A stretch of 19,698 nucleotides of DNA from JAVJSU01 sp040219275 (lineage in GTDB: Bacteria; Chloroflexota; Anaerolineae; Aggregatilineales; Phototrophicaceae). The notes beneath the pieces were generated by a model. It searched no databases and was not told where the DNA came from. It was given only the letters and a program-made list of their open reading frames with translations. The stretch spans positions 1 to 19,698 of the forward strand of contig JAVJSU010000089.1 of assembly GCA_040219275.1 (NCBI GenBank). The letters are read 5' to 3'. This document shows, one piece after another, positions 7,796 through 14,949 of this stretch (position 1 is its first letter; each line of letters begins with the position of its first letter). The position numbers and the translations under genes are program-made.

Positions 7796-7819
7796 ATAAG
7801 TCCACACGTGTGGACTTAT
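7796..7819. promoter_or_regulatory. Perfect 24-bp palindrome, candidate parS-like partition site
   Basis: ATAAGTCCACAC is followed at once by its exact reverse complement, with no spacer and no mismatch over 24 bp. The central six bases are CACGTG, the same core as in the 16-bp parS site of Spo0J/ParB systems. It overlaps the TAA stop of parB and lies before the primase gene. Without a loop and a T-run it is a better protein-binding site than a terminator. A centromere bound by the adjacent ParB is the leading reading. Autoregulation of the primase gene is an alternative. Confidence 0.6.
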
Positions 7820-9009
7820 GTCTCGTCCGAAAACCTGTTAGCGGCAGAAAGTGCCATTTGAGCCAATCGTTTCAGATAAGCACTTGTCATATGCGGATCA
7901 CCCTGTTCACGAAAAATTGCTGTCCATAGCAAGTCAGCATTGAACTTATCCACATCCCTGATGAATGTTTTTGCAAATTTGGTGGCAAAGGATGGTAAGT
8001 CATCTGTTGAAGGCTTATCAGTTTCTTGAAGACCATGGGTGATGATGGTTTCGACCTGCTTACCTGACATCCCAAATTGAATAATCTGTTGGATCATCTC
8101 GATCTGATCTTCATCGGATAACTTTGTGATGTGTCGTAAAACTCCTTCATCAAGATTGTGACGATCCGCTAACTCTGTGGCTTCATCACCTAAATTGAGC
8201 AAATCCTTGTATTGACTGAAACGACGCTTATCAATCCCACCCATTGCTGAATAAATCGCTTCACCTGCACCTCGCGGAATACGCAGTTCGAGTGCCTGAC
8301 GGTAGAAGTCGTTGTTCACAGCATAGGCAGAGATTTCATAGCCATTCACCGTTAAAAGCAAAAGTGCCGCCTGACGTGCCATCGCAATCGCTGAGAGACT
8401 TTTGCGCGCGGTGTTCTCCTTCGCCTGACGGAAAACCGATGACCGATCCACCGGAACAACGATGCAATCCATCATGCCATCGCCTTCGTAACCGGGTAGG
8501 AAATCGCGCAACAACCATGCCGACCAATATCGGCGCTCACCTGTTTCGATGCGATATAGGCGGGTCACACCTTGAGTCACGTCAATCACCGTGATCGGGT
8601 TGACCTGCCCATCATCGCGGATGGTCACAGCAAGATTGACCAACTCACGTAGCAATTCTTCTTCTGGTGTGTGCTTGACATCACCCTCATCTTCCCGTTC
8701 AGGATCGGGCAACAATTCGAGCAAGTTGGAGAAGGGTCGTCCACGTTGACGCGCCACCACCTGAGCAATCTGCACCAGTTCGCGCAGTGCCTGAGATGGT
8801 GTGAGTTGGCTGTTATGGAATGCATGATGAATCCGATCCGGCAGGACGCGACGCGGCTGAACCGGATCAGGACGCACGAGATCTAGCAGAATACGCTCGA
8901 CTTTCAGGCTGTCGTCATTGAATATTTGTGGCAGACTCTCGTCCAGCACATCCCCATTAAATGAAGCGAGCAGTTCGCTAAGTTTGTTGGTGTCGTTTTT
9001 CTTCGCCAT
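7816..9009 (-). CDS. parB: ParB-family partition protein with an N-terminal-domain insertion
   Basis: This is the 397-residue partner of ParA, which loads on a centromere site and links DNA to the ParA ATPase. The ATG at 9009 overlaps the parA stop (TGATG). A GTG one codon earlier is possible. The ParB/Spo0J nucleotide-binding fold is visible as VRPDPVQPRR (residues 45-54), AVTIRDDGQVNPITVIDV (127-144), ETGERR (155-160) and KENTARKSLSAIAMARQ (197-213). These match the QPR, GERR and ENxxR motifs of CTP-binding ParB proteins. Between QPRR and the AVTIRDDG helix there is an insertion of roughly 60-70 residues (about 59-122), much longer than in chromosomal ParB; it ends in an acidic stretch (PDPEREDEGD). 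The middle (about 240-330) should hold the helix-turn-helix DNA-binding region, and the C-terminal part a dimer domain. A perfect palindrome overlaps its stop codon. Confidence 0.85.
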   Translation of the reverse strand: MAKKNDTNKLSELLASFNGDVLDESLPQIFNDDSLKVERILLDLVRPDPVQPRRVLPDRIHHAFHNSQLTPSQALRELVQIAQVVARQRGRPFSNLLELLPDPEREDEGDVKHTPEEELLRELVNLAVTIRDDGQVNPITVIDVTQGVTRLYRIETGERRYWSAWLLRDFLPGYEGDGMMDCIVVPVDRSSVFRQAKENTARKSLSAIAMARQAALLLLTVNGYEISAYAVNNDFYRQALELRIPRGAGEAIYSAMGGIDKRRFSQYKDLLNLGDEATELADRHNLDEGVLRHITKLSDEDQIEMIQQIIQFGMSGKQVETIITHGLQETDKPSTDDLPSFATKFAKTFIRDVDKFNADLLWTAIFREQGDPHMTSAYLKRLAQMALSAANRFSDET

Positions 9010-9827
9010 CACACACCGCCCATGCGCTTCACGAGCCGTCCGACCAGATGGGCATAGGCTTTGCTGGCAGGTGCTTTCGGATCTTGCAGAAAGACGCTTC
9101 GATGATGGCTGTGCGCGTAGGACACCGCTTCATTCTGTGGGATGATTCCACAAAGTAATTTGCCTAGCATCGAATGTGCTTTCAGATCCTCAAGCATCTT
9201 GTGATGTCCGCGCACTCGCTTGTCCATCTTGGTGACGATGATCCCACTCACCCGTAGATTCTGAATGCGCCAGCCGTCGCGGATCTCGTTGATCTTGCCG
9301 ATCACACTCAGCAGACCGACTGTTTCAAGGTAACGGGGTTCGACTGGCACAATCGCATCTGTCGCGGCGACCAGTGCCATCTCGGTCATAAGCGAAAAAG
9401 AGGGACGTGTGTCAATGACGATGGCGGCGTAGTGTGAGGCAATTTTGGAGAGTGGTTCAGCGAGACGATACGGTGCTCCGGCTTTGCCCTGCAATTCTCC
9501 CTCGGCTTGTTCCAGCAGAGGAGAAGCAGGCAACACATGCAGATTTTCATCCCAGTGTGACGGCACAATAACATCTGCCATCACCTGTGGCGCAGAGTGG
9601 CGGTCTGCCATCAGCACCGAATAAAGGCTATCGGTTGTGTCGAAGTCGTCACGACCGGTCGTGACGAGCGTGGCGTGGGATTGGCTATCGGTGTCGATCA
9701 GCAGTACACGCGGATTGGTCGCCCCGACCTGACGGAGCATTCCGGTGATTCCCAGCGCGATGTTGGTGGCGGATGTGGATTTCCCCACACCCCCTTTGTG
9801 ATTAGTGAGTACAAAAGCGCGAGTCAT
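9009..9827 (-). CDS. parA: ParA-family partition ATPase
   Basis: This deviant Walker ATPase drives segregation of the DNA marked by ParB. Of several upstream in-frame starts I chose the ATG at 9827 (272 residues), because GAGGAAAG stands 9-10 bases before it and because ParA proteins begin just before the P-loop, here TRAFVLTNHKGGVGKST. The motifs are the deviant Walker A KGGVGKST (11-18, with signature Lys near residue 11), A' VLLIDTDSQSHAT (D45) and Walker B AIVIDTRPS (D139; the usual DTPPS has Arg in place of the first Pro). There is no N-terminal DNA-binding domain, so it is the short type, and autoregulation, if any, would rest with ParB. It is first in a minus-strand series with parB (TGATG overlap). 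Inverted repeats upstream (9886-9940) are candidate operators. Confidence 0.92.
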   Translation of the reverse strand: MTRAFVLTNHKGGVGKSTSATNIALGITGMLRQVGATNPRVLLIDTDSQSHATLVTTGRDDFDTTDSLYSVLMADRHSAPQVMADVIVPSHWDENLHVLPASPLLEQAEGELQGKAGAPYRLAEPLSKIASHYAAIVIDTRPSFSLMTEMALVAATDAIVPVEPRYLETVGLLSVIGKINEIRDGWRIQNLRVSGIIVTKMDKRVRGHHKMLEDLKAHSMLGKLLCGIIPQNEAVSYAHSHHRSVFLQDPKAPASKAYAHLVGRLVKRMGGV

Positions 9828-9885
9828 AATTATTCTTTCCTCTCGATGACTCAAATAACTGAATGATTTCTCGCTGGAAAACACA

Positions 9886-9923
9886 GACTCGCGTTTCTAT
9901 GTTAGAGTGATTTTGCGCGAGTC
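9886..9923. promoter_or_regulatory. Inverted repeat GACTCGCG / CGCGAGTC upstream of parA
   Basis: Two exact 8-bp arms at 9886-9893 and 9916-9923 are separated by 22 bases and lie about 60-95 bases before the parA ATG, where an operator or second centromere-like site of a par operon is expected. A third related element is the hairpin at 9922-9940, which shares the TCGC arm. Confidence 0.5.
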
Positions 9924-9940
9924 GCTGTCCTCTACAGCGA
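9922..9940. repeat. 7-bp hairpin TCGCTGT-N5-ACAGCGA
   Basis: The perfect arms TCGCTGT (9922-9928) and ACAGCGA (9934-9940) enclose CCTCT. They directly follow and overlap the GACTCGCG inverted repeat. On the plus strand GCTTTTC follows. It may be an operator or a transcript hairpin in the parA leader region. Confidence 0.4.
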
Positions 9941-9966
9941 GCTTTTCGGGAACGGAGGTAGGTGCT

Positions 9967-10050
9967 TTGTCACTTCCGTCTACCACTAAGCCAATCCAAG
10001 CGAGAGTCGTTTCAATTTGTCATTCTGAGGAAAAGCAATTGTGCGTGTAA
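9967..10050 (+). CDS. Possible 27-residue leader or small protein
   Basis: A TTG at 9967 is preceded by GGAGGT with 7 bases of spacing, a near-perfect ribosome-binding site. The frame runs 27 codons to a TAA at 10048-10050. The peptide is hydrophilic, with two Cys near its end (VSICHSEEKQLCV) and no membrane helix. A good intrinsic terminator on the same strand stands about 80 bases downstream (10132-10160), so a short plus-strand transcript divergent from parA is plausible. The evidence is the ribosome-binding site and the terminator, not protein similarity. The rest of the 9828-10258 gap shows no other gene. Confidence 0.25.
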   Translation: MSLPSTTKPIQARVVSICHSEEKQLCV

Positions 10051-10131
10051 ATTCGAGAGTATTTACAGAGATACCACGAGGTTCGAGTTGTGTCCGAGAA
10101 AACCCACAACATCAAACATAATCCGAACTTG

Positions 10132-10160
10132 TGCCAGCCATGCGGTTGGCATTTTGTTTT
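10132..10160 (+). terminator. Intrinsic terminator (plus strand)
   Basis: TGCCAGCC pairs with GGTTGGCA (8 bp, one G-T wobble) around the 4-base loop ATGC and is followed directly by TTTTGTTTT. This is a textbook rho-independent terminator for plus-strand transcription. No conventional plus-strand gene precedes it, which implies a small transcript starting somewhere in 9828-10130. Confidence 0.7.
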
Positions 10161-10258
10161 CCCGTCACCGCTTTACCACCGTATATCTGCTGTATCCGCT
10201 CACTTACACGCAACAGACTTAACGCCTATTATGATAAAAAGACTGGCGATCAGAACGT

Positions 10259-11029
10259 CTAGCTATTATTCGGTACACGGTCAGGATTAACTCTTGATGA
10301 AGGCGCTGTAGCCCACCCGGTGTTCCACGGCATCCAGTTTATGTCCCGAATCGAAACAGGCACAATCCGCATGAAGTCAAAAGTCAGGACGAAATAGACA
10401 ACAAAGAAAGCCGCGAAAATATCGATTGAATAGTGCTGGTGACCAATAATCATTGAGGCAACCTGTGCGATAGCAAATGGTAAGACAAACCACGTTAACC
10501 GAATCCCTCGAAAACGATCATTCCAAAAAAAGAAAGCCTGAATCAACGCGCTCGAACTGTGTCCGCTGAAGAACATGCCATGATAGAAATATTGGGCGAT
10601 CACATTAGACTCGGCTAAATATTCAGATGGAGGCGTGATTTGAGCGAGTGGCGTTAGCGTAATGGCAAAACCCCGCAACATAAACATGACGGAAAGTAGA
10701 AAAAATAATCGGGGGATTTTACGGAGGCGGCTTGTTGATGAAAAAACGACAATCCCCATAACACCGGCTTGAATCTGGCTAAATATCTCGCCATATTGTA
10801 CGAAGTCGCCATTCTGCGGAATGATATCAAGGATGCGATCTGGAGGATGCGGCGGATTCGGGTAAGTGGCGCGTAAAAATGCAATATTTGCCAGAATCGA
10901 CACCACCACCACAAAACCAAACACACCCACCCATAGCATTTGCTTTATGAAAATCGCGTCGTGTAGAACACCGTTTATTTTCCGAATGTGTGATGTGATT
11001 CGCTTATTCATCCTTGTTGACATCCTCAT
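10259..11029 (-). CDS. PAP2_C-type (sphingomyelin-synthase-like) membrane phosphatase/transferase
   Basis: A 256-residue integral membrane protein with about six hydrophobic helices (near 30-52, 85-97, 107-127, 160-169, 180-195 and 203-218). The active-site signature is that of the lipid-phosphatase superfamily in its PAP2_C/sphingomyelin-synthase form: FFSGHSSSA (H157) and GHQHYSIDIF (H199, D203), giving the His-His-Asp triad. The MLRGFAITLTPLAQITPP loop (117-134) is also typical. Such enzymes remove phosphate from, or move a phospho-headgroup between, membrane lipids on the outer face. The substrate cannot be told. The N-terminus is basic (MNKRITSHIRK). The start at 11029 is the outermost of three close ATGs (11029, 11023, 11011), with only a weak GAAGAAA ahead. 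It is divergent from the P-type ATPase. Confidence 0.8.
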   Translation of the reverse strand: MRMSTRMNKRITSHIRKINGVLHDAIFIKQMLWVGVFGFVVVVSILANIAFLRATYPNPPHPPDRILDIIPQNGDFVQYGEIFSQIQAGVMGIVVFSSTSRLRKIPRLFFLLSVMFMLRGFAITLTPLAQITPPSEYLAESNVIAQYFYHGMFFSGHSSSALIQAFFFWNDRFRGIRLTWFVLPFAIAQVASMIIGHQHYSIDIFAAFFVVYFVLTFDFMRIVPVSIRDINWMPWNTGWATAPSSRVNPDRVPNNS

Positions 11030-11126
11030 ATTATTTCTTCATCTTGTTTTTAAGTGAGCTAAACCACCCGCGCGCATGTGCTCTCATTCCTATACATACC
11101 TTAACGGCTCTTTCCAATCTACTAAA

Positions 11127-11170
11127 GTGATTTTTATCACGACACCCCGTGCAAACTGCACGACCCCGTG
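11127..11170. promoter_or_regulatory. Repeat cluster in the divergent promoter region
   Basis: Between the PAP2-like gene and the P-type ATPase lie the palindromic GTGAT-TTTT-ATCAC (11127-11140), the inverted repeat GTGCA-AAC-TGCAC (11149-11161), and two copies of ACCCCGTG (11144-11151 and 11163-11170) starting 19 bases apart. The density of symmetric elements suggests binding of one or two dimeric regulators. The regulator is unknown. Confidence 0.45.
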
Positions 11171-11257
11171 TGATCCTCGTGACTTCATTCGTGCATAGCC
11201 GCTGTGTTACGGTCGAAGAACAGATAGATGGATTTTCATTTTGATCGGGAGGACGCT

Positions 11258-13666
11258 GTGCATCAAACACCCACGAAAAGGCTGAACCATCCCAATCCGA
11301 TAATGGGTCTGACAACAACGGAAGTTGAGGCGCGTGTTGCTCAGGGTCTTGTTAATCGTTATGAGACGCGTACAGGGAGAACATACGGTCAAATTCTCCG
11401 CAATAACCTCTTAAACGAGTTCAACGTACTACTGTTCATACTTTTGCTCATCGTACTCATTTTGCAGGATTATGGGACGATCATCTTCTCCGGTTTTAGC
11501 TTAGTTACGGCTTCCGTAATCGGTACCGTGCAGGAGATCAGCGCTAAACGCAAACTAGACAAATTAGCGCACCTCACTGATCGCCGCGCCGTGGTCCTGC
11601 GAAACAGTGAACGGGTCACAATTGACGAGCAAGACATTGTCATGGGCGATCATGTGGTCATCAGCCCCGGCGATCGGTTGGCGGTGGATGGGCAGATCAT
11701 CGAGAGTGAAGGTCTGGAAATCGACGAGTCGCAGATCACCGGTGAATCTCATGCGATACACAAAACGGTCGGCGATTCTATTCAATCTGGATCATTCTGC
11801 CTTGCCGGTGCGGGTGTCATGATCGCCTTGCATGTTGGCGAAGAAAACACGATGAACAAAGTCGCCAGCATCGCAAAAGTCTACACCAATACGCTCACGC
11901 CTACCCAACGTCACATTGTCACTATTGTGCAATTCTCCCTCATGATGCTGTTTGTTTTGGGTCCGATTGTGTTCGTCTCCGGTTATCTGACGCAAGCACC
12001 CTTCCTGCAAACAGTACGCAATACGATTGTCTTTACGACCAGTCTCGTTGCCCAGGGTTTGATCGTATCTGTGATGTTGTCGTTCGCGTTTGGTGCCATC
12101 AAAATGACGCGACACAACACCCTCATACAGCGTATTAACGCGGTTGAATCCATGGCAAATACGACAGTCCTATGTTTCGACAAGACCGGGACCCTGACTG
12201 AAAACAAACTAACTATTGAAAATCTGGAACCTGCACAGGGCACCACAATTGAGGCCGTAGAAGTTTTACTGCGGGTTTATATTGAGAATTTGGCGCATCG
12301 TAACAGCACGGCAGACGCTATCGCCAACTATTTGTCTGACACATCTCTACCGGCGCGAAACATCGGGAAAATCCGCGAGATCGCGTTTAATGCAACGCGC
12401 AAGTGGGGTGCAATTGAACTGCAATCGGAAACGTTGATTCTTGGCGCTCCGGAGCGACTCTTTGGCACAGATGCTGTGTTGATGAATGACGTAACAACGC
12501 TCGCCGGTCAGGGAATTCGGGTGCTTGGTTTTGGAAGGACGCAGTCGTTATCCGTCCACGGTGAATTTGTGCATCCGATTGAACCGATCGCACTTATCTC
12601 AATGAGCGATCAGGTGCGCGACGACATTCATGCGACCTTGCAGATGTTTCATGATTTGAATGTAAAGGTGAAAGTGATCTCCGGCGATCATCCTGCAACG
12701 GTGCAGGCTGTAGCGACTGAGGCGGGCTTAAACATTGGCAGTGTCGTTACAGGGGACATTCTGGAACGGCTTAAAGACGCTGAATTTAATGAGATTGTCC
12801 ATGAAACAGTGGTATTTGCCCGTGTTGAGCCGATGACCAAAAAACGAATCATCGAAGCCTTGCGTCATCGAGGTGAATATGTGGCGATGGTCGGTGATGG
12901 CGTTAACGATGTGCCTGCACTCAAGGAAGCAGATATAGCGATTGCGATGAACGCAGGCGCACAGATTACAAAAGACATCACTGATATTGTATTGCTTAAT
13001 AATTCGCTTTCAACACTGCCCCTAGCCTTTCGTGAAGGTACGGAGATCACCCAGAACTTATTTGGTACAACCCGCCTATTTCTGACCAAGAACTTCTTCA
13101 ATACGGTGCAATTCATCATGATCCTGTTGATGACGCTACCCTTCCCTGTTAGTCCCATACAGATCAGCTGGGTTGCTTTCGGCACGGTCAATGTTCCCGC
13201 ATGGTTAATGTCTATTGGTTTGCTCCGACCTAAAAAGATGACCAATTTCCGCGATGATGTGCTGGATTACCTCATTACGGTGGGATTTACTGGCGCTGTC
13301 ACGGCTTCCCTACTGTTCTTCATCACCATGAGCTACCTCAAGGGCAATCTGGAGAGTTCACGGGGCATGATCGTGATCTTTTACGTCCTATTTGGACTGA
13401 TGGTTTCGTGGGATGTTCATGGTGTAGATCTCCTGAAACTCAGTACCCTACTCACACACTGGCGAGGATTTTTGACGACGAGTGTGCTCACCGGTGGTGC
13501 CTTACTGACGGCGACGATGATGCCAGACGTGTTCGAATTCCATGCACCACCGCCGGAAATTATTCTGCTTACAGTCCTCATGTTCGTTCTGTGTATGGCT
13601 TTAACGCGCCTCGGTATGCGTAATCGCCACTTGCTTCATCATCTCTATGCGCTTACCCGGCGGTAA
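11258..13666 (+). CDS. P-type ATPase, cation-transporting (CtpE-like)
   Basis: GTG at 11258 is chosen because GGGAGG stands 5 bases ahead; an ATG at 11228 in the same frame lacks such a site. The 802-residue protein has the full P-type layout: two N-terminal membrane helices (about 45-90), the actuator domain with TGES (161-164), a second helix pair, the phosphorylation motif DKTGTLT (D308), the nucleotide-binding loop with GAPE (396-399), ISGDHP (about 474-479), GDGVND (546-551), and six C-terminal helices. There are no N-terminal heavy-metal-binding CxxC domains, so it belongs with the Ca/Mg-type pumps, most like mycobacterial CtpE. Membrane helix 4 reads SLVAQGLIV (about 262-270), where related pumps carry Pro (PEGL or PQGL). 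That Pro normally opens the ion site, so its loss is odd. It is followed 67 bases on by the phospholipase D gene, likely as one operon. Confidence 0.88.
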   Translation: MHQTPTKRLNHPNPIMGLTTTEVEARVAQGLVNRYETRTGRTYGQILRNNLLNEFNVLLFILLLIVLILQDYGTIIFSGFSLVTASVIGTVQEISAKRKLDKLAHLTDRRAVVLRNSERVTIDEQDIVMGDHVVISPGDRLAVDGQIIESEGLEIDESQITGESHAIHKTVGDSIQSGSFCLAGAGVMIALHVGEENTMNKVASIAKVYTNTLTPTQRHIVTIVQFSLMMLFVLGPIVFVSGYLTQAPFLQTVRNTIVFTTSLVAQGLIVSVMLSFAFGAIKMTRHNTLIQRINAVESMANTTVLCFDKTGTLTENKLTIENLEPAQGTTIEAVEVLLRVYIENLAHRNSTADAIANYLSDTSLPARNIGKIREIAFNATRKWGAIELQSETLILGAPERLFGTDAVLMNDVTTLAGQGIRVLGFGRTQSLSVHGEFVHPIEPIALISMSDQVRDDIHATLQMFHDLNVKVKVISGDHPATVQAVATEAGLNIGSVVTGDILERLKDAEFNEIVHETVVFARVEPMTKKRIIEALRHRGEYVAMVGDGVNDVPALKEADIAIAMNAGAQITKDITDIVLLNNSLSTLPLAFREGTEITQNLFGTTRLFLTKNFFNTVQFIMILLMTLPFPVSPIQISWVAFGTVNVPAWLMSIGLLRPKKMTNFRDDVLDYLITVGFTGAVTASLLFFITMSYLKGNLESSRGMIVIFYVLFGLMVSWDVHGVDLLKLSTLLTHWRGFLTTSVLTGGALLTATMMPDVFEFHAPPPEIILLTVLMFVLCMALTRLGMRNRHLLHHLYALTRR

Positions 13667-13733
13667 TGTGTTGGGTCAATTTCGTCCACGCTTGTTCATT
13701 TCTCGCCTGAATAGTTTAAGGAGTACTACTCTG

Positions 13734-14903
13734 ATGGTCACGACACTACACAATATCTGCCCGGTGCAGAAGACTACAGAAAATACCTATACAGTGCTTG
13801 TTGGTGCTGAAGACTTTATGAACGCCTTACACGCTGATCTGCTGACATGCAAGGACAGTCTTTTCGCCCAATTTATGACCTATGAGGGCGACGCGGCAGG
13901 TCAATTATTATCTGACTATCTTATTGACAGAGCATCTAATGGGGTCGATGTTCGCCTCATTGTTGACTATTTTAGCGATCATATACTGAGTGATATTTTT
14001 CCACATCATCTGATGCGTCGCGATCAATACTGTGCTGAACAAGCGCAAACCCGAAAATTGTTCAACCAGATGCGTAGAAAGGGTATACAGATCAAACGAA
14101 CGAACCCGTTCGGTCCACTCTGGTGCTATTTTTTCTATCGCGACCACAAAAAGATCATCATTGTCGATGAGCAGGTTGCGTATCTGGGGGGTATTAACAT
14201 CTCGGATCACAATTTCGAATGGCATGACTTTATGGTTCGCATTGAAGGACCAATTGTTCAAACGATTGTCGAAGATTTTGCTAGCACATGGCATGGCGAT
14301 TCGATCGTATTGGAGCGAACCTCGCGGGTTGGCGATTATGTGGTTAATCAAACAACAGGTCGTCCAGCAGTATATAACAATATTCTAGATCAGATCGACC
14401 GTGCTGAACGCTCCATCCTCATTGAATGTCCGTATCTTGTGGGCTACGGGATCGAGTCTGCTTTGCTAAGGGCGGCTGAACGGGGTGTGGTTGTTACGTT
14501 GATTTTGCCACAATATGTGAACATCGTCGTTTTTCGCTGGTGGCTCACGGCATCGCTACATTTTTTGAACCATCCCAATATTCACGTCTATGGTTTTCAA
14601 GGGGATGGCGGCATGACGCACGCTAAGCTCTATCTCTTCGATGATAAGTGGGCATCTTTCGGATCTCTTAACGTTTCTGAACTTGAGTGTATGACACATA
14701 AAGAGATCAACGTGTTCAGCCAGAATCGTGATCTGATTGAGCAACTCAAACAACTGGCGTGTGATGATCTGGAAAAAAGTTTGCCACTGAGTAAACCCGC
14801 GTCTCAGAATTGGTATCTTCCCTACCACTGGGTCTATAGCTTGTATGCGCTGTGGACATCCATCCTACTCAATAATCCAGCGTGGCGTAAACAATATTGC
14901 TAG
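13734..14903 (+). CDS. Phospholipase D / cardiolipin synthase-like protein (two HKD motifs)
   Basis: ATG at 13734 has AGGAG 10 bases ahead, giving 389 residues. A longer frame back to 13647 overlaps the ATPase end and is unlikely. The first HKD motif is RDHKKIIIVDEQVAYLGGINISD (H138, K140, D145) and the second is THAKLYLFDDKWASFGSLN (H296, K298, D303). The GG and GS residues that follow each motif are also present. The family joins or cleaves phosphodiester bonds through a phospho-histidine, and the two-motif form with this spacing is best known as cardiolipin synthase. It lacks the two N-terminal membrane helices of ClsA, so it resembles ClsB-type enzymes. The C-terminal tail is aromatic (NWYLPYHWVYSLYALW) and may sit at the membrane. 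It is downstream of the P-type ATPase and near a lipid phosphatase-like gene, which favours a lipid role over a nuclease role. Confidence 0.82.
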   Translation: MVTTLHNICPVQKTTENTYTVLVGAEDFMNALHADLLTCKDSLFAQFMTYEGDAAGQLLSDYLIDRASNGVDVRLIVDYFSDHILSDIFPHHLMRRDQYCAEQAQTRKLFNQMRRKGIQIKRTNPFGPLWCYFFYRDHKKIIIVDEQVAYLGGINISDHNFEWHDFMVRIEGPIVQTIVEDFASTWHGDSIVLERTSRVGDYVVNQTTGRPAVYNNILDQIDRAERSILIECPYLVGYGIESALLRAAERGVVVTLILPQYVNIVVFRWWLTASLHFLNHPNIHVYGFQGDGGMTHAKLYLFDDKWASFGSLNVSELECMTHKEINVFSQNRDLIEQLKQLACDDLEKSLPLSKPASQNWYLPYHWVYSLYALWTSILLNNPAWRKQYC

Positions 14904-14949
14904 TCACTTCAGCACACTAGGTAAGCGAAAACATGGTATTGTATGAGTT

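Noticed and set aside
9962..10222. 86-codon plus-strand ORF starting with GTG
   Set aside because: The Shine-Dalgarno sequence is only 2 bases from the GTG, the frame reads through a strong terminator, and the residue make-up looks random. The TTG frame at 9967 fits the ribosome-binding site better.
13908..14351. 147-codon minus-strand ORF inside the phospholipase D gene
   Set aside because: The plus strand encodes an intact HKD motif here, and the antisense frame shows no domain.
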